Source: Bacteroidales bacterium (GTDB taxonomy: Bacteria > Bacteroidota > Bacteroidia > Bacteroidales > ML635J-15). From it: 64,000 nucleotides of DNA. Shown in pieces: positions 26,781-36,223 of the stretch; the first letter of the stretch is position 1; each line of letters starts with the position of its first letter. Under the pieces are notes generated by a model, which worked only from the letters and a program-made list of their open reading frames with translations, was not told where the DNA came from and ran no database searches. Location of the stretch: assembly GCA_031275085.1 (NCBI GenBank), contig JAISPG010000078.1:186001-250000 (forward strand), given 5' to 3'. Both the position numbers and the translations under genes were made by a program.

Positions 26781-28337
26781 ATGAAAAATTTTATTGTTTT
26801 ATTGTTATTGTTATTTTCTATAAATCTTTTTTCTCAAGAAGATAAAATCTTGACTAATAAGCAAATTAAAGAAGATTACGGCTATTTTGTTAATATATTA
26901 AAAGACGTAAACCCACAATTATGTATTAGAAAATATATTTATAATCAAGATATAATAAACGATATTGAAAAGTTAGCTCAAAACCAAATAGATACAATAG
27001 AAAGCTTAGATGAATTTTATTTTTTCTTGTATAAAGCAATAAATCTGTGTTCTGACCAACATTTACGTTTAACAATTCCTAATGAAACTGAAATAATAGA
27101 ATTTGATACAAGTATTCAAATCGCAGATATTAAATTGAATAGAGAAATTAAAAAAAATGCCTTAAGAAAATTTAATATAGGGACAGCGATCCCCTACCTA
27201 AGTTATAACAATGGCAATTATTATTTTCTCCAAGAAATCAAGTTTTATTCAAAAAGTAGAGTTGAAAACAAAAAACTAATATTTGATTATACAGATACAA
27301 TATTTGCTGGTTCCAAACTTACTCATATAAACAACATAGAGATAGATGAATATATAATGAAATATAGTAGATTTTATGATAATTCCTTACGATGGGATAA
27401 AAATATGAACAAATTCTATTCTTATTATGTATTTGGAGATTTAAATAAGAAAAATGACATTTATACGATTGAATACCAAAATATTCCAAAAGAAGTTAAA
27501 AGGCAAAATATTGCAATAGATGGTGGAGGAAACACAGATAAAGAAGAAGGTAATGCTTTTTTATTGTGTAAGAATATATTATATATAAGAATTCCGGAAA
27601 TGAACTATCAATGCCTAAACAGTATACAAAAAGATCTAAAAAAAATAAAAAAAGGTAAAAATTTAGAAGCTGTTATTATTGATGTTAGGGGAAATATTGG
27701 GGGAAGCGATTTGGTTTGGATGGAACTACTATCAGATATAATAAATGAAGAAATAATTGAAGTTAACGTCAAATTAGCCTCAAAAAAATCAAAAGAATCA
27801 AAAGAATATATAAAATCTATCTTTAGTATATCAAATATAGAACAATTTGCAGAAGATAATTCTATTTTTATTTGTGAAGACACAATGTTTAATACTATTT
27901 ATGGAAATAATATTAGTATTGAACCATCAGAACAAACAATAAAGCATAGTGGAAAAATTTTTATTTTAAAAGATTTTTTCAGTTATTCTTCCGCTCTGTC
28001 ATTAGTTTCGTTTACCTCAAATAATAATCTAAAAGAAAGGTTTAAAGTTGTTGGTACTTATACTGAGCTATTTGGAGGTAGAGGATTTGATCCTGCCTTA
28101 TTCATTCTTCCAAATTCAAGGATTATTTTTCAAATAGAACCTGTCATTGATGTTACAAACATAAAAAATATGGAAGATATTTTACAAGATATTGTTGATA
28201 TAGAAGTTAATCAGAATTTAGAAGATTGGATAAATGAAATAAACTATAAAGGGAAAAGATATGGAAAGAAATATTTATTAAACAATGATTCTTATATAAG
28301 AGAAATTCTAAACTATCTAAGTAAAATTGATGAGTAA
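26781..28337 (+). CDS. S41-family-like peptidase of the RiPP locus
   Basis: 518 residues with a signal peptide (MKNFIVLLLLLFSINLFSQ). The C-terminal half has the S41 (C-terminal processing protease) pattern: IIDVRGNIGGSD near 298-309 and FFSYSSALSLVSF near 397 with the candidate nucleophile Ser, then GGRGFDP. No PDZ domain is evident between them. It is secreted, and overlaps the exporter gene by one base, so coordinated expression is certain. It may trim the exported peptide or act in immunity. Confidence 0.75.
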   Translation: MKNFIVLLLLLFSINLFSQEDKILTNKQIKEDYGYFVNILKDVNPQLCIRKYIYNQDIINDIEKLAQNQIDTIESLDEFYFFLYKAINLCSDQHLRLTIPNETEIIEFDTSIQIADIKLNREIKKNALRKFNIGTAIPYLSYNNGNYYFLQEIKFYSKSRVENKKLIFDYTDTIFAGSKLTHINNIEIDEYIMKYSRFYDNSLRWDKNMNKFYSYYVFGDLNKKNDIYTIEYQNIPKEVKRQNIAIDGGGNTDKEEGNAFLLCKNILYIRIPEMNYQCLNSIQKDLKKIKKGKNLEAVIIDVRGNIGGSDLVWMELLSDIINEEIIEVNVKLASKKSKESKEYIKSIFSISNIEQFAEDNSIFICEDTMFNTIYGNNISIEPSEQTIKHSGKIFILKDFFSYSSALSLVSFTSNNNLKERFKVVGTYTELFGGRGFDPALFILPNSRIIFQIEPVIDVTNIKNMEDILQDIVDIEVNQNLEDWINEINYKGKRYGKKYLLNNDSYIREILNYLSKIDE

Positions 28338-30526
28338 TGAATTATTTCCCTTTTTACATACAACACGATGCTATGGACTGCGGAGCTACCTGCCTCCGCA
28401 TGATTGCTAAATACTATGGCAAAACCTATACAGCTCAAACACTAAAAAACCGCTCTCATATAACAAGACAAGGAGTTTCATTGCTGGGCATAAGCGATGC
28501 CGCAGAGAGTATTGGTTTTCGTACAATGGGAGTAAAATCCACATTAGAAAAACTTGAAAAGGAAAAAGTAACACCATTTATTGCCCATTGGAATCAAAAC
28601 CATTTTGTAATAGTTTATGAAATAACAAAAGATAAAGTATACGTAGCAGATCCCGGAGCAGGAAAAATCACATACTCAAAAGAAGAATTTTTATCACATT
28701 GGGCAAGCATCCAAAAAGATGGAGAAAAACTTGGCATTGCATTATTACTTGAACCAACACCTAGTTTCTACGAACAATTAGATGAAAAGGCGGACAGAAC
28801 AAAGCTTTCTTTTCTTTTTAAATACCTGAAACCACACAAAAAACTGATAGGGCAGTTAATCTTAGGATTAATATTCGGCAGTTTAATACAGCTAATATTC
28901 CCATTTTTAACACAAAGCGTAGTTGACTTTGGTATTGCAAATAACAACCTGTCATTTATTACTTTGGTTTTAATTGCCCAATTAGTTTTAATGATAAGCC
29001 AGACAGCAGTGAGCTTTATACGTTCGTGGATAATGTTACACATGAGTACCAGAATAAATATTTCTCTTATTTCTGATTTTTTAATAAAGCTGATGCGGTT
29101 ACCGATAGGCTATTTCGATACAAAAATGACAGGCGACCTTATGCAGAGGATAGGCGACCACAGTCGTATCGAAAGTTTTCTGACAGGACAAACACTTAGT
29201 ACATTGTTTTCGTTTGTAAACTTTATAATATTCGGAGCAATTTTGGTCTATTATTCTATTAAAATATTTATTGTATTCCTTATAGGTTCTGCCTTGTATG
29301 TATTATGGATTTTATTATTTATGAAAAAAAGGCGTGAACTCGATCATAAACGATTTGAAGTTGCTTCAAAAGAACAAAGCAATAAGATTCAGCTTATTCA
29401 AAGTATGCAAGAAATAAAACTTCAAAATGCAGAAAAACAAATGCGTTGGGGATGGGAACGTATAAGGATTAAGCTATTTAAGGTCAGCATAAAATCATTA
29501 GCATTGGGACAATACCAAGCTTCGGGGACAATATTTATAAATGAAACAAAAAACTTATTAATATCATTTTTAGCGGCTTATTCGGTTGTAACAGGTGATA
29601 TAACTTTAGGTATGATGCTTGCAATACAGTATATTATCGGTCAGTTAAATGCTCCTGTCGACCAGCTTATCGAATTTGTACAATCATTTCAGGATGCAAA
29701 AATAAGTTTGGAAAGGCTTGGCGAAATTCATAATAAGGAAGATGAAGAAGATTTGAATGAAGAAAAAATCACAATATTTCCGTCAGATAAAAGCATAAAT
29801 ATCTCCAATATTGAATTTCAGTACGACAAACCATACGGCGAAGTAGTTTTGAAAGATGTAAGTTTAAAAATCCCTGAAAATAAGATAACCGCAGTAGTAG
29901 GTACAAGCGGAAGCGGAAAGACTACACTTGTAAAACTACTATTAGGCTTTTACGAATTAAACAAAGGACAAATAACAATAGGTGAAAATCCTTTGAAAAA
30001 TTATTCAATGGAATGGTGGCGTTCCAAAGTAGGAACGGTCATGCAGGATGGCTTTATCTTTAATGAATCAATAGCACGCAATATAGCAGTGGGCGATGAA
30101 AATGTAGATATACAAAGACTCATAGAAGCCGTAAAGATTGCCAATATTCAGGAATTCATCGAAAGTTTGCCTTTAGGCTACAACACAAAAATAGGTAGCG
30201 AAGGACACGGACTAAGTCAGGGACAAAAACAACGAATTTTAATAGCACGAGCAGTATATAAAGAACCTGAATATCTGTTTTTCGATGAAGCAACAAACGC
30301 CTTAGACGCAAACAATGAAAAAATAATTATGGACAACCTTAATAAGTTTTTCAAAGGACGTACAGTTGTAATTGTTGCACACAGGTTAAGCACAGTAAAA
30401 AATGCCGACCAGATTGTAGTGATTGAAAAAGGAGAAATTTCAGAAGTTGGTACACATGAGGAATTAACAGCCCTGAAAGGAGCGTATTATGGATTAGTGA
30501 AGAATCAGTTGGAACTTGGGAATTAA
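28337..30526 (+). CDS. C39 peptidase-containing ABC exporter
   Basis: 729 residues, the usual length. An N-terminal C39 peptidase (residues 1-135) has the catalytic Cys in MDCGATCLRMIA and the His in HWNQNHFVIVYE. A six-helix ABC membrane domain follows (165-440). The ATPase has Walker A VGTSGSGKTTLVK, signature LSQGQKQRILIARA, Walker B YLFFDEATNALD and the H-loop AHRLST. It would cut leaders after the double Gly and pass peptides to the HlyD and TolC partners encoded next. Base composition is less AT-rich than the adjoining maturase genes. Confidence 0.95.
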   Translation: MNYFPFYIQHDAMDCGATCLRMIAKYYGKTYTAQTLKNRSHITRQGVSLLGISDAAESIGFRTMGVKSTLEKLEKEKVTPFIAHWNQNHFVIVYEITKDKVYVADPGAGKITYSKEEFLSHWASIQKDGEKLGIALLLEPTPSFYEQLDEKADRTKLSFLFKYLKPHKKLIGQLILGLIFGSLIQLIFPFLTQSVVDFGIANNNLSFITLVLIAQLVLMISQTAVSFIRSWIMLHMSTRINISLISDFLIKLMRLPIGYFDTKMTGDLMQRIGDHSRIESFLTGQTLSTLFSFVNFIIFGAILVYYSIKIFIVFLIGSALYVLWILLFMKKRRELDHKRFEVASKEQSNKIQLIQSMQEIKLQNAEKQMRWGWERIRIKLFKVSIKSLALGQYQASGTIFINETKNLLISFLAAYSVVTGDITLGMMLAIQYIIGQLNAPVDQLIEFVQSFQDAKISLERLGEIHNKEDEEDLNEEKITIFPSDKSINISNIEFQYDKPYGEVVLKDVSLKIPENKITAVVGTSGSGKTTLVKLLLGFYELNKGQITIGENPLKNYSMEWWRSKVGTVMQDGFIFNESIARNIAVGDENVDIQRLIEAVKIANIQEFIESLPLGYNTKIGSEGHGLSQGQKQRILIARAVYKEPEYLFFDEATNALDANNEKIIMDNLNKFFKGRTVVIVAHRLSTVKNADQIVVIEKGEISEVGTHEELTALKGAYYGLVKNQLELGN

Positions 30527-30536
30527 ACATAAGTGT

Positions 30537-30580
30537 AAAGTAACAAGGTGCAAGTCAAATCGCACGCACCTTTTAACTTG
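30537..30580 (+). repeat. Intergenic imperfect palindrome (AAGTAACAAG type)
   Basis: Arms AAGTAACAAGGTGC / GCACCTTTTAACTT between the exporter and HlyD genes. It is the same class of repeat as those at 43675, 53636 and 57601 in the viral module. Confidence 0.6.
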
Positions 30581-30589
30581 GAACTGAAA

Positions 30590-31909
30590 ATGGCAGAACA
30601 AGAAAAAATAAATAAAAAAGAACTCAAAAACATAGAAATCCGGAGCGAAGAATTTCAGGAAATCTTGGGAGCAACGCCACATTGGTTACTTCGTTCGGGA
30701 ATACTTGTAATATTAATTGTAGTGATTGTTATCTTAATTGGTAGCTACTTTTTTAAATATCCTGATATAATAACATCACAAGTATCTATTGTAACGCAAA
30801 ATCCACCAGTTCCATTAAAATCTTTTTCAACAGGAAAAATAACCCATTTATTCTATTCCGAAAACCAACAAGTAAAAGAAGACAGCGTAATTGCAATAAT
30901 TGAAAACACAGCCTATTATCCTGATGTAATATATCTTAAATCTATAATGGACACACTAACAAATTTTGAATATTTCCCAGAAATAGTATACTTAAATCTT
31001 GGAGAAATTCAAACATCATATTCAGGACTGAACAGAAATATAAAATCATATAAAAACTTTAAAAAACTCGATTATCACAACAATAAAATAGAATCTACAA
31101 AAAAACAGATTAGTGAGAATAAACAATATTACTCACAACTTCTGGTACAATCACAGTTATTAAAACAAGAACTCGATATAGCTGAAAAACAATTTCAGAG
31201 AGACAAAAAACTGCACGAACAAAATGTTTATTCAAAAGCTGATTACGAAAAAGCAGAACAAACATACCTGCAACAAAGACGCAATTACGAAAGCTTCCAA
31301 TCAACTCTCACAAATACACAAATGCAGATAACCCAACTTGAACAACAAATTTTAGATTTGGAACTACAAAAAATACAAGAAACAGACAATTACGAAGTAC
31401 AAATACATGAAACCTTTGACGGACTTAAAAGTCAACTATCGCAATGGGAAAAATCATATCTTATAAAATCCCCCATAACCGGACGTGCCACATTTACAGA
31501 AGTATGGTCAAAAAACCAAACAGTACAGGCAGGTCAAACAGTTGCTACAATAGTTCCCAATGAAGAAACGGAAATAATAGGAAAAGTTACAATTCCATCA
31601 ACAGGAGTTGGCAAGATAAAAACAGGACATCCGGTAAACATCAAATTGGATAATTATCCACACATGGAATTTGGAATGCTAAAAGCAAATGTGAAAAACA
31701 TATCGCTAGTACCGGTCGAAACTGAAGACGGAGTTTTCTATATTTCCGAAATAGAACTACCACCCAATTTTACTTCAAACTATGGCAAACAATTACAATT
31801 TTCACAAAATATGACTGGAACAGCAGAAATAATTACAGATGATGTCAGATTGCTTGAAAGGTTCTTGAACCCGATAAGGTCATTATGGAAAAAAAATATA
31901 GACTATTAA
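30590..31909 (+). CDS. HlyD-family membrane fusion protein
   Basis: About 439 residues from MAEQEKINKK; the frame opens 14 codons earlier, but those codons lie in the palindromic repeat. One TM helix (residues 45-65) is followed by a barrel/lipoyl half (TGKITHLFYSENQQVKEDSVI) and a long coiled-coil hairpin (150-280). The second lipoyl half is LIKSPITGRATFTEVWSKNQ, and the rest is beta-barrel. It bridges the inner-membrane exporter to the TolC protein in the periplasm. Confidence 0.92.
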   Translation: MAEQEKINKKELKNIEIRSEEFQEILGATPHWLLRSGILVILIVVIVILIGSYFFKYPDIITSQVSIVTQNPPVPLKSFSTGKITHLFYSENQQVKEDSVIAIIENTAYYPDVIYLKSIMDTLTNFEYFPEIVYLNLGEIQTSYSGLNRNIKSYKNFKKLDYHNNKIESTKKQISENKQYYSQLLVQSQLLKQELDIAEKQFQRDKKLHEQNVYSKADYEKAEQTYLQQRRNYESFQSTLTNTQMQITQLEQQILDLELQKIQETDNYEVQIHETFDGLKSQLSQWEKSYLIKSPITGRATFTEVWSKNQTVQAGQTVATIVPNEETEIIGKVTIPSTGVGKIKTGHPVNIKLDNYPHMEFGMLKANVKNISLVPVETEDGVFYISEIELPPNFTSNYGKQLQFSQNMTGTAEIITDDVRLLERFLNPIRSLWKKNIDY

Positions 31910-31910
31910 G

Positions 31911-33329
31911 ATGAAGATATTTTTCATATCCATATTATCGTTTATTATCATAAACACATATTCACAGGAATTATGGACTTTGGAAAAATGTATAAATCAT
32001 GCTATAGAAAATAATATTCAGATAAAAACGCAGGAACTTAGTTTGGAAATAAACAACAATCAATTACTTCAATCTAAATTGGGTTTACTTCCAAGTATAA
32101 GTGCAGGAGCAAGCGAGAGCCTCACATTCGGAAGAAGCGTTGACCCGTTTACAAATGATTTTGCTCCCGAAAATTATAACTCAACAAACTTTCAGGTATC
32201 ATCATCAATAACTCTATTTAACGGATTAAGCCAGTATAACTCCATTAAAAAAGCTGAAATCAATCAAAAGTCAGGTTTATTAACTTTAGAAAAACTAAAA
32301 AACGATATTACCCTTAATATAACATCAGCATACCTAAATGTGTTATTTGCAATAGACCTGCTAAATACAGCCACTGAACAAAAATCTATTACCGAAGAGC
32401 AATTGGAAAGAACAATAAAACTTGTTGATGCAGGCAGTATTTCGGTTAAAGACAGATACGAACTTGAAGCACAATTGGCAAATGAAGAATTGGATATTGT
32501 AAATTATGAAAACCAGTTAAATATATCATTACTACTATTAGCACAATTATTAGAAATTGAAGATTGGGAAAATTTCAATATTGCTTCTCCAAATCTTGAT
32601 AACATAATTACCGAATCTTCATTACTATCGGTTAATGAAATATTTAATGAAGCATTTACAGTAATGCCACAAGTAGAGAGTTCTGAACTAACCTATCAAT
32701 CTGCAATAAAAGACCTGCAAATATCAAGAAGTTATTTAATGCCAACACTAAGTTTAAGTGCCTCTTACGGCACAGGATATTCAAGCAGTAGGACAATGAT
32801 AGACCAAATGGCACAATCGCAAAGTATTATGGGTTTTGTAACAGATATTAATGGAAATATTTTAGATGTATATCAGAACACTTACAACTACACATACAAA
32901 AAACAGTCATTTACCAGTCAATTAAAAGAAAATGCAAGTGCTTATGTTACTTTTAATTTAAATATTCCGATTTTTAATGGCTGGCAGTCTAAAACACAGA
33001 TAAATAATTCCAAGATATATCTTGAACAATCTAAATATGAGATTGAACAGACAAAAAAAGATTTACTTAAAGAAATACAGCAAGTACATTCTGATGCTGT
33101 ATCTGCAATTAAAAAATATTATGCTACTGAGAAATCATTATCTGCAACAAGCCTGAGTTTTGAATATTCTCAAAAAAGTTATGATGAAGGTGTTTTAAAT
33201 ATAACTGATTATAATATTGCTAAAAATAACCTTGCAAAAGCTGAAATAGAGTTGTTGAAAGCAAAATATGAGTTGGTGTTCAAGCAGAAGATTTTGGATT
33301 TTTATAGGGGAAGGGAGATAAAATTATGA
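31911..33329 (+). CDS. TolC-family outer-membrane efflux protein
   Basis: 472 residues with a signal peptide. The TolC repeat architecture is complete: LEKCINHAIENNIQIKTQEL near 24, strand and coiled-coil repeats, LNIPIFNGWQSK near 350, and a closing coiled coil. It starts one base after the HlyD stop. Its last 68 bases are duplicated, with four mismatches, at 37281-37348 behind the grasp-with-spasm cassette. Confidence 0.93.
   Translation: MKIFFISILSFIIINTYSQELWTLEKCINHAIENNIQIKTQELSLEINNNQLLQSKLGLLPSISAGASESLTFGRSVDPFTNDFAPENYNSTNFQVSSSITLFNGLSQYNSIKKAEINQKSGLLTLEKLKNDITLNITSAYLNVLFAIDLLNTATEQKSITEEQLERTIKLVDAGSISVKDRYELEAQLANEELDIVNYENQLNISLLLLAQLLEIEDWENFNIASPNLDNIITESSLLSVNEIFNEAFTVMPQVESSELTYQSAIKDLQISRSYLMPTLSLSASYGTGYSSSRTMIDQMAQSQSIMGFVTDINGNILDVYQNTYNYTYKKQSFTSQLKENASAYVTFNLNIPIFNGWQSKTQINNSKIYLEQSKYEIEQTKKDLLKEIQQVHSDAVSAIKKYYATEKSLSATSLSFEYSQKSYDEGVLNITDYNIAKNNLAKAEIELLKAKYELVFKQKILDFYRGREIKL
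33244..33311 (+). repeat. 68-bp direct repeat, copy in the tolC 3' end
   Basis: Matches 37281-37348 with four differences, all at or near codon third positions of the tolC frame. The pair flanks the whole grasp-with-spasm cassette. Confidence 0.9.
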
Positions 33330-33670
33330 GAAGTTTTATAGATAACAAGAATATTATAGAAAAAATGGATAACTTAATTCGTTTTAAATCTACAGGAACT
33401 CCCGAAGACTTTGCAAAGAAATTAAATATCTCGGAACGTAAACTTTATAGGTTAATCAAAAAATTAAAAGAATTTGGTTGTCCCATTGTATATAACAATT
33501 ATAAAAAATGTTATGAGTATGAATATGATGGTAATATTATTATTAAATTTTCCCCTAAAAACAATGAACATATTGACTTAAATAAAATAAATGGAGGATT
33601 TTTTAATAATTTTTTGCTCACTGACAGTTTTTGGCAGTGTGATGATTTATATTTGAATCGTGATAAATAA
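33326..33670 (+). CDS. Small HTH regulator of the RiPP locus
   Basis: 114 residues, overlapping the tolC stop by four bases. Residues 14-55 form a helix-turn-helix of HTH_11 type (TGTPEDFAKKLNISERKLYR LIKKLKEFG in two parts), then FGCPIVYNNYKKCYEYEYDG as the wing. Proteins of this kind often accompany peptide precursors of Bacteroidota. It probably regulates the two precursor genes downstream. Confidence 0.75.
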   Translation: MRSFIDNKNIIEKMDNLIRFKSTGTPEDFAKKLNISERKLYRLIKKLKEFGCPIVYNNYKKCYEYEYDGNIIIKFSPKNNEHIDLNKINGGFFNNFLLTDSFWQCDDLYLNRDK

Positions 33671-33698
33671 AATACATTATTAATTAAAATTAATTTTT

Positions 33699-33947
33699 AT
33701 GAAATTTGAAAGTATTAAAAAGGATGATTTTAAGAAATTATCGAATGAAGAACTAAACTTAGTTGTTGGAGGTTATAAATGGGGTTGGTATGTTGATAGT
33801 ACTAATTCTGAGTACAAGTGGCAAATAGCAAGATATCCAGATGGCACTTCTTATTCACAAGCTACTGCAGAAAGATATAATATTTTTGGAAAAAAAACAG
33901 GAGAAACTATGTCTATAACAGATGAAGGTACTTGCATGTACTCTTAA
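33699..33947 (+). CDS. RiPP precursor 1 of the grasp-with-spasm cassette
   Basis: 82 residues. The leader ends ELNLVVGG (cleavage after Gly25), with the typical preceding KLSNEEL helix. The core starts YKWGWYVDSTN and is rich in Tyr, Trp, Thr, Ser and Lys/Glu, with one Cys near the end. Acidic and hydroxyl residues suit omega-ester or amide crosslinks by an ATP-grasp ligase. It shares the element [R]YNIFG...T with precursor 2 (RYNWFG). Confidence 0.82.
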   Translation: MKFESIKKDDFKKLSNEELNLVVGGYKWGWYVDSTNSEYKWQIARYPDGTSYSQATAERYNIFGKKTGETMSITDEGTCMYS

Positions 33948-33978
33948 TTAAAATTAATAATCAATAAAAATTTTTATT

Positions 33979-34218
33979 ATGGAAAAATTAGAATCATTAA
34001 AAAATGAAAAATTTGAATCATTAACTGCTGATGATATGAATAACATACATGGCGGTGGGATTTGGAGCACATGGAAATATGAAATAGCAGTAAAAAATAT
34101 AAATGAGTTTGGGGAACCAATTCTTTGTACAACATTTAGAAGATATAACTGGTTCGGACTTCATGCAACTGCTGAAACTACAGAGCAAGCAGATGATCCG
34201 TCCTTATATTCAGTTTAG
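33979..34218 (+). CDS. RiPP precursor 2 of the grasp-with-spasm cassette
   Basis: 79 residues. The leader MEKLESLKNEKFESLTADDM ends NNIHGG, for double-Gly cleavage. The core, GIWSTWKYEIAVKN onward, contains FRRYNWFGLHATAETTEQAD, parallel to ERYNIFGKKTGETMS in precursor 1. The shared R-Y-N-x-F-G then Thr/Glu pattern may mark the modified part. Confidence 0.82.
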   Translation: MEKLESLKNEKFESLTADDMNNIHGGGIWSTWKYEIAVKNINEFGEPILCTTFRRYNWFGLHATAETTEQADDPSLYSV

Positions 34219-34234
34219 ATAATCATTTATAAAA

Positions 34235-35128
34235 ATGGTAAAAAAAATAATAACAATTTTATTATATGTAACTGTAACAAATTTAGTTTTATCCCAAAAT
34301 AAGTTACAGTTACATGTTTTAGATTCAGAAACCAATGAGGGGATTCCTTTTTGTGATGTACTTTATGGAGTCAATAAAGGAACGATAACAAATGATGATG
34401 GGACATTAAGCTTAAATTTGGACTTTTATCCGGATTCTATTGTTATTTACAATCTTGCATATGAAACAAAAACTGTTAAAGTTAATAAAAGTCAATCTGA
34501 ATATTATATAAAACTTCAACCCAAGAAATTCTATCTGAATGAGGTTGAAGTAGTAGCTAAAAGAGGAAAATCTATTAAACTTGGGATATACAAAAATAAG
34601 TGGTATGCAGGACCTAATTATGAACGAGGAACGAATGTCTCTTTATTTATTGATAATAAAAATGCAAATAAAGGATACATAAAAAATCTTCAGTATTATA
34701 TGTGTAAAAAAAACACACTGAATCCTACGAATATTTTCAGAGTTCATATTTATGCCGTAGATTCCATAACAAAAGGTCCCGGAAAAGAATTATTGTCGGA
34801 AAATGTTTTTGCTAACGCTAAGGAAGGAGATGAATGGGTTGTAGTTGATGTGTTAAAATATAATATTGAATATCCTCCTGAAGGCTTTTTTATTGGCTAC
34901 GAAGTTTTATCTAATCATAGAGAAGATGAGGGCGTTCTTATTGAAAATCGCTACATGGAAAGTCATAATGCAGTATTAGCAGCTTCTGAAGAAAAAACGA
35001 ATCAGAGATTAACATGGATAAAATATCCCGGAAGAGAAAAATGGCGAAAAGGTACACTTCCACCAACATGTAAAAATTGTGTTAATCTAAATGCAAAAAT
35101 GGCTTGTGAAATTATTATAGAAAAATGA
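34235..35128 (+). CDS. Secreted carboxypeptidase-regulatory-like (CarboxypepD_reg) protein
   Basis: 297 residues with a signal peptide (ending NLVLSQ). Residues 22-95 form the beta-sandwich common at the start of TonB-dependent receptors (LHVLDSETNEGIPFCDVLYG and GTITNDDGTLSLNL). The rest is a beta-rich domain with no barrel, so this is not a full receptor. It overlaps the ATP-grasp start by four bases. The role in the cassette is unknown; recognition or immunity at the envelope is possible. Confidence 0.7.
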   Translation: MVKKIITILLYVTVTNLVLSQNKLQLHVLDSETNEGIPFCDVLYGVNKGTITNDDGTLSLNLDFYPDSIVIYNLAYETKTVKVNKSQSEYYIKLQPKKFYLNEVEVVAKRGKSIKLGIYKNKWYAGPNYERGTNVSLFIDNKNANKGYIKNLQYYMCKKNTLNPTNIFRVHIYAVDSITKGPGKELLSENVFANAKEGDEWVVVDVLKYNIEYPPEGFFIGYEVLSNHREDEGVLIENRYMESHNAVLAASEEKTNQRLTWIKYPGREKWRKGTLPPTCKNCVNLNAKMACEIIIEK

Positions 35129-36087
35129 TTTTAATAATTACAAATAATGAAGATGCATCAACAAATGACGTTATAGATTGGCTTGATTTTTACGATGCAG
35201 ATTTTTTTCGTATAAATGCATCAGATATTTTTAATTATAAAAATTTTTGCATTTATATAGATAATTATGATGACACAAAAATTATTATAAATAATAGAGA
35301 GATAAATTTAAAAGAGATAAATTCTATATGGTATAGAAGGTGGGGGTATTCTTTTAATAAAGAATATAATGACATTCAAATATCAAGTTCATTACAAACA
35401 GAATTTAAAGATATTTCTAATTATTTATTTAGGTTGTTTAAAAATATTCCCTCTATTAATGTAATAGAAGATTTTCAATTAGATAAATTAACTCAATTAG
35501 AATACGCCAAAAAAGCCGGGTTGTTGATACCAGATACTTTAGTATCTAATAAACGTTCCAATTGTTACGACTTTATTGATTCAGAAAGTTCATATATAAC
35601 AAAGCCACTAAAAGCAAAAATTTATTTGCAAAAAGGAAATGACACATATTTAAATTATACTTCACAAATTGATAAAAATAAGTTGCCAATCGAAGATTAT
35701 TTCTTTCCATGCTTAATACAAAAAGAAATAACTAAAGATATAGAAATTAGAACTTTCATTCTAGACAAAAAATGTTATTCAATGGCAATATTTTCGCAAT
35801 CAGATAATCAAACTAAAGTTGATTTTAGAAATTATAATTTGGAAAAGCCCAATAGGCATGTGCCTTATAAGCTACCTGATGAAATTGAAGAAAAATTATT
35901 GTTATTTATGGAATATGTTAATCTAAATTGTGGATCTATTGATATTATTTTATCTAAAGATAGCGAATATTATTTTTTAGAAGTAAATCCTGTTGGACAA
36001 TTCGGTATGGTTTCTATTCCTTGTAACTACTGTATAGAAGAAAAAATTGCATTAAAACTAATAGAATTTGACAAAAATGGAAAATAA
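35125..36087 (+). CDS. gwsG: Grasp-with-spasm ATP-grasp peptide maturase
   Basis: 320 residues, the size of RiPP ATP-grasp ligases. The N-terminal part MILIITNNEDASTNDVIDWL leads to IWYRRWGY near 68, typical of this family. The ATP-grasp part shows SYITKPLKAKI near 152 (nucleotide-binding Lys), RTFILDKKCYSMAIFSQ near 208, and the metal-binding end FLEVNPVGQFGMVS near 287. It should activate acidic side chains of the two precursors for ester or amide ring formation. It partners with the SPASM protein encoded just downstream. Confidence 0.85.
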   Translation: MILIITNNEDASTNDVIDWLDFYDADFFRINASDIFNYKNFCIYIDNYDDTKIIINNREINLKEINSIWYRRWGYSFNKEYNDIQISSSLQTEFKDISNYLFRLFKNIPSINVIEDFQLDKLTQLEYAKKAGLLIPDTLVSNKRSNCYDFIDSESSYITKPLKAKIYLQKGNDTYLNYTSQIDKNKLPIEDYFFPCLIQKEITKDIEIRTFILDKKCYSMAIFSQSDNQTKVDFRNYNLEKPNRHVPYKLPDEIEEKLLLFMEYVNLNCGSIDIILSKDSEYYFLEVNPVGQFGMVSIPCNYCIEEKIALKLIEFDKNGK

Positions 36088-36223
36088 AATAAATCTACCA
36101 ATATCATTTACAGAGTTAACCAAAGTTGAATATATTTCATATTATAAAGATGCTGAATGTTCATTCTATAATACAATTTATTATAATTTATTTGATTTTT
36201 ATAAACCGATTGCATTACTATGA
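36077..36223 (+). CDS. 48-residue coupled protein between gwsG and gwsS
   Basis: A complete short frame that overlaps the gwsG stop by 11 bases and shares ATGA with the gwsS start. Such tight coupling on both sides argues for a real gene. The product is aromatic and acidic (SYYKDAECSFYNTIYYNLFD) with no double-Gly site, so it is probably not a precursor. A small leader-binding or partner subunit is possible. Confidence 0.6.
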   Translation: MENKINLPISFTELTKVEYISYYKDAECSFYNTIYYNLFDFYKPIALL

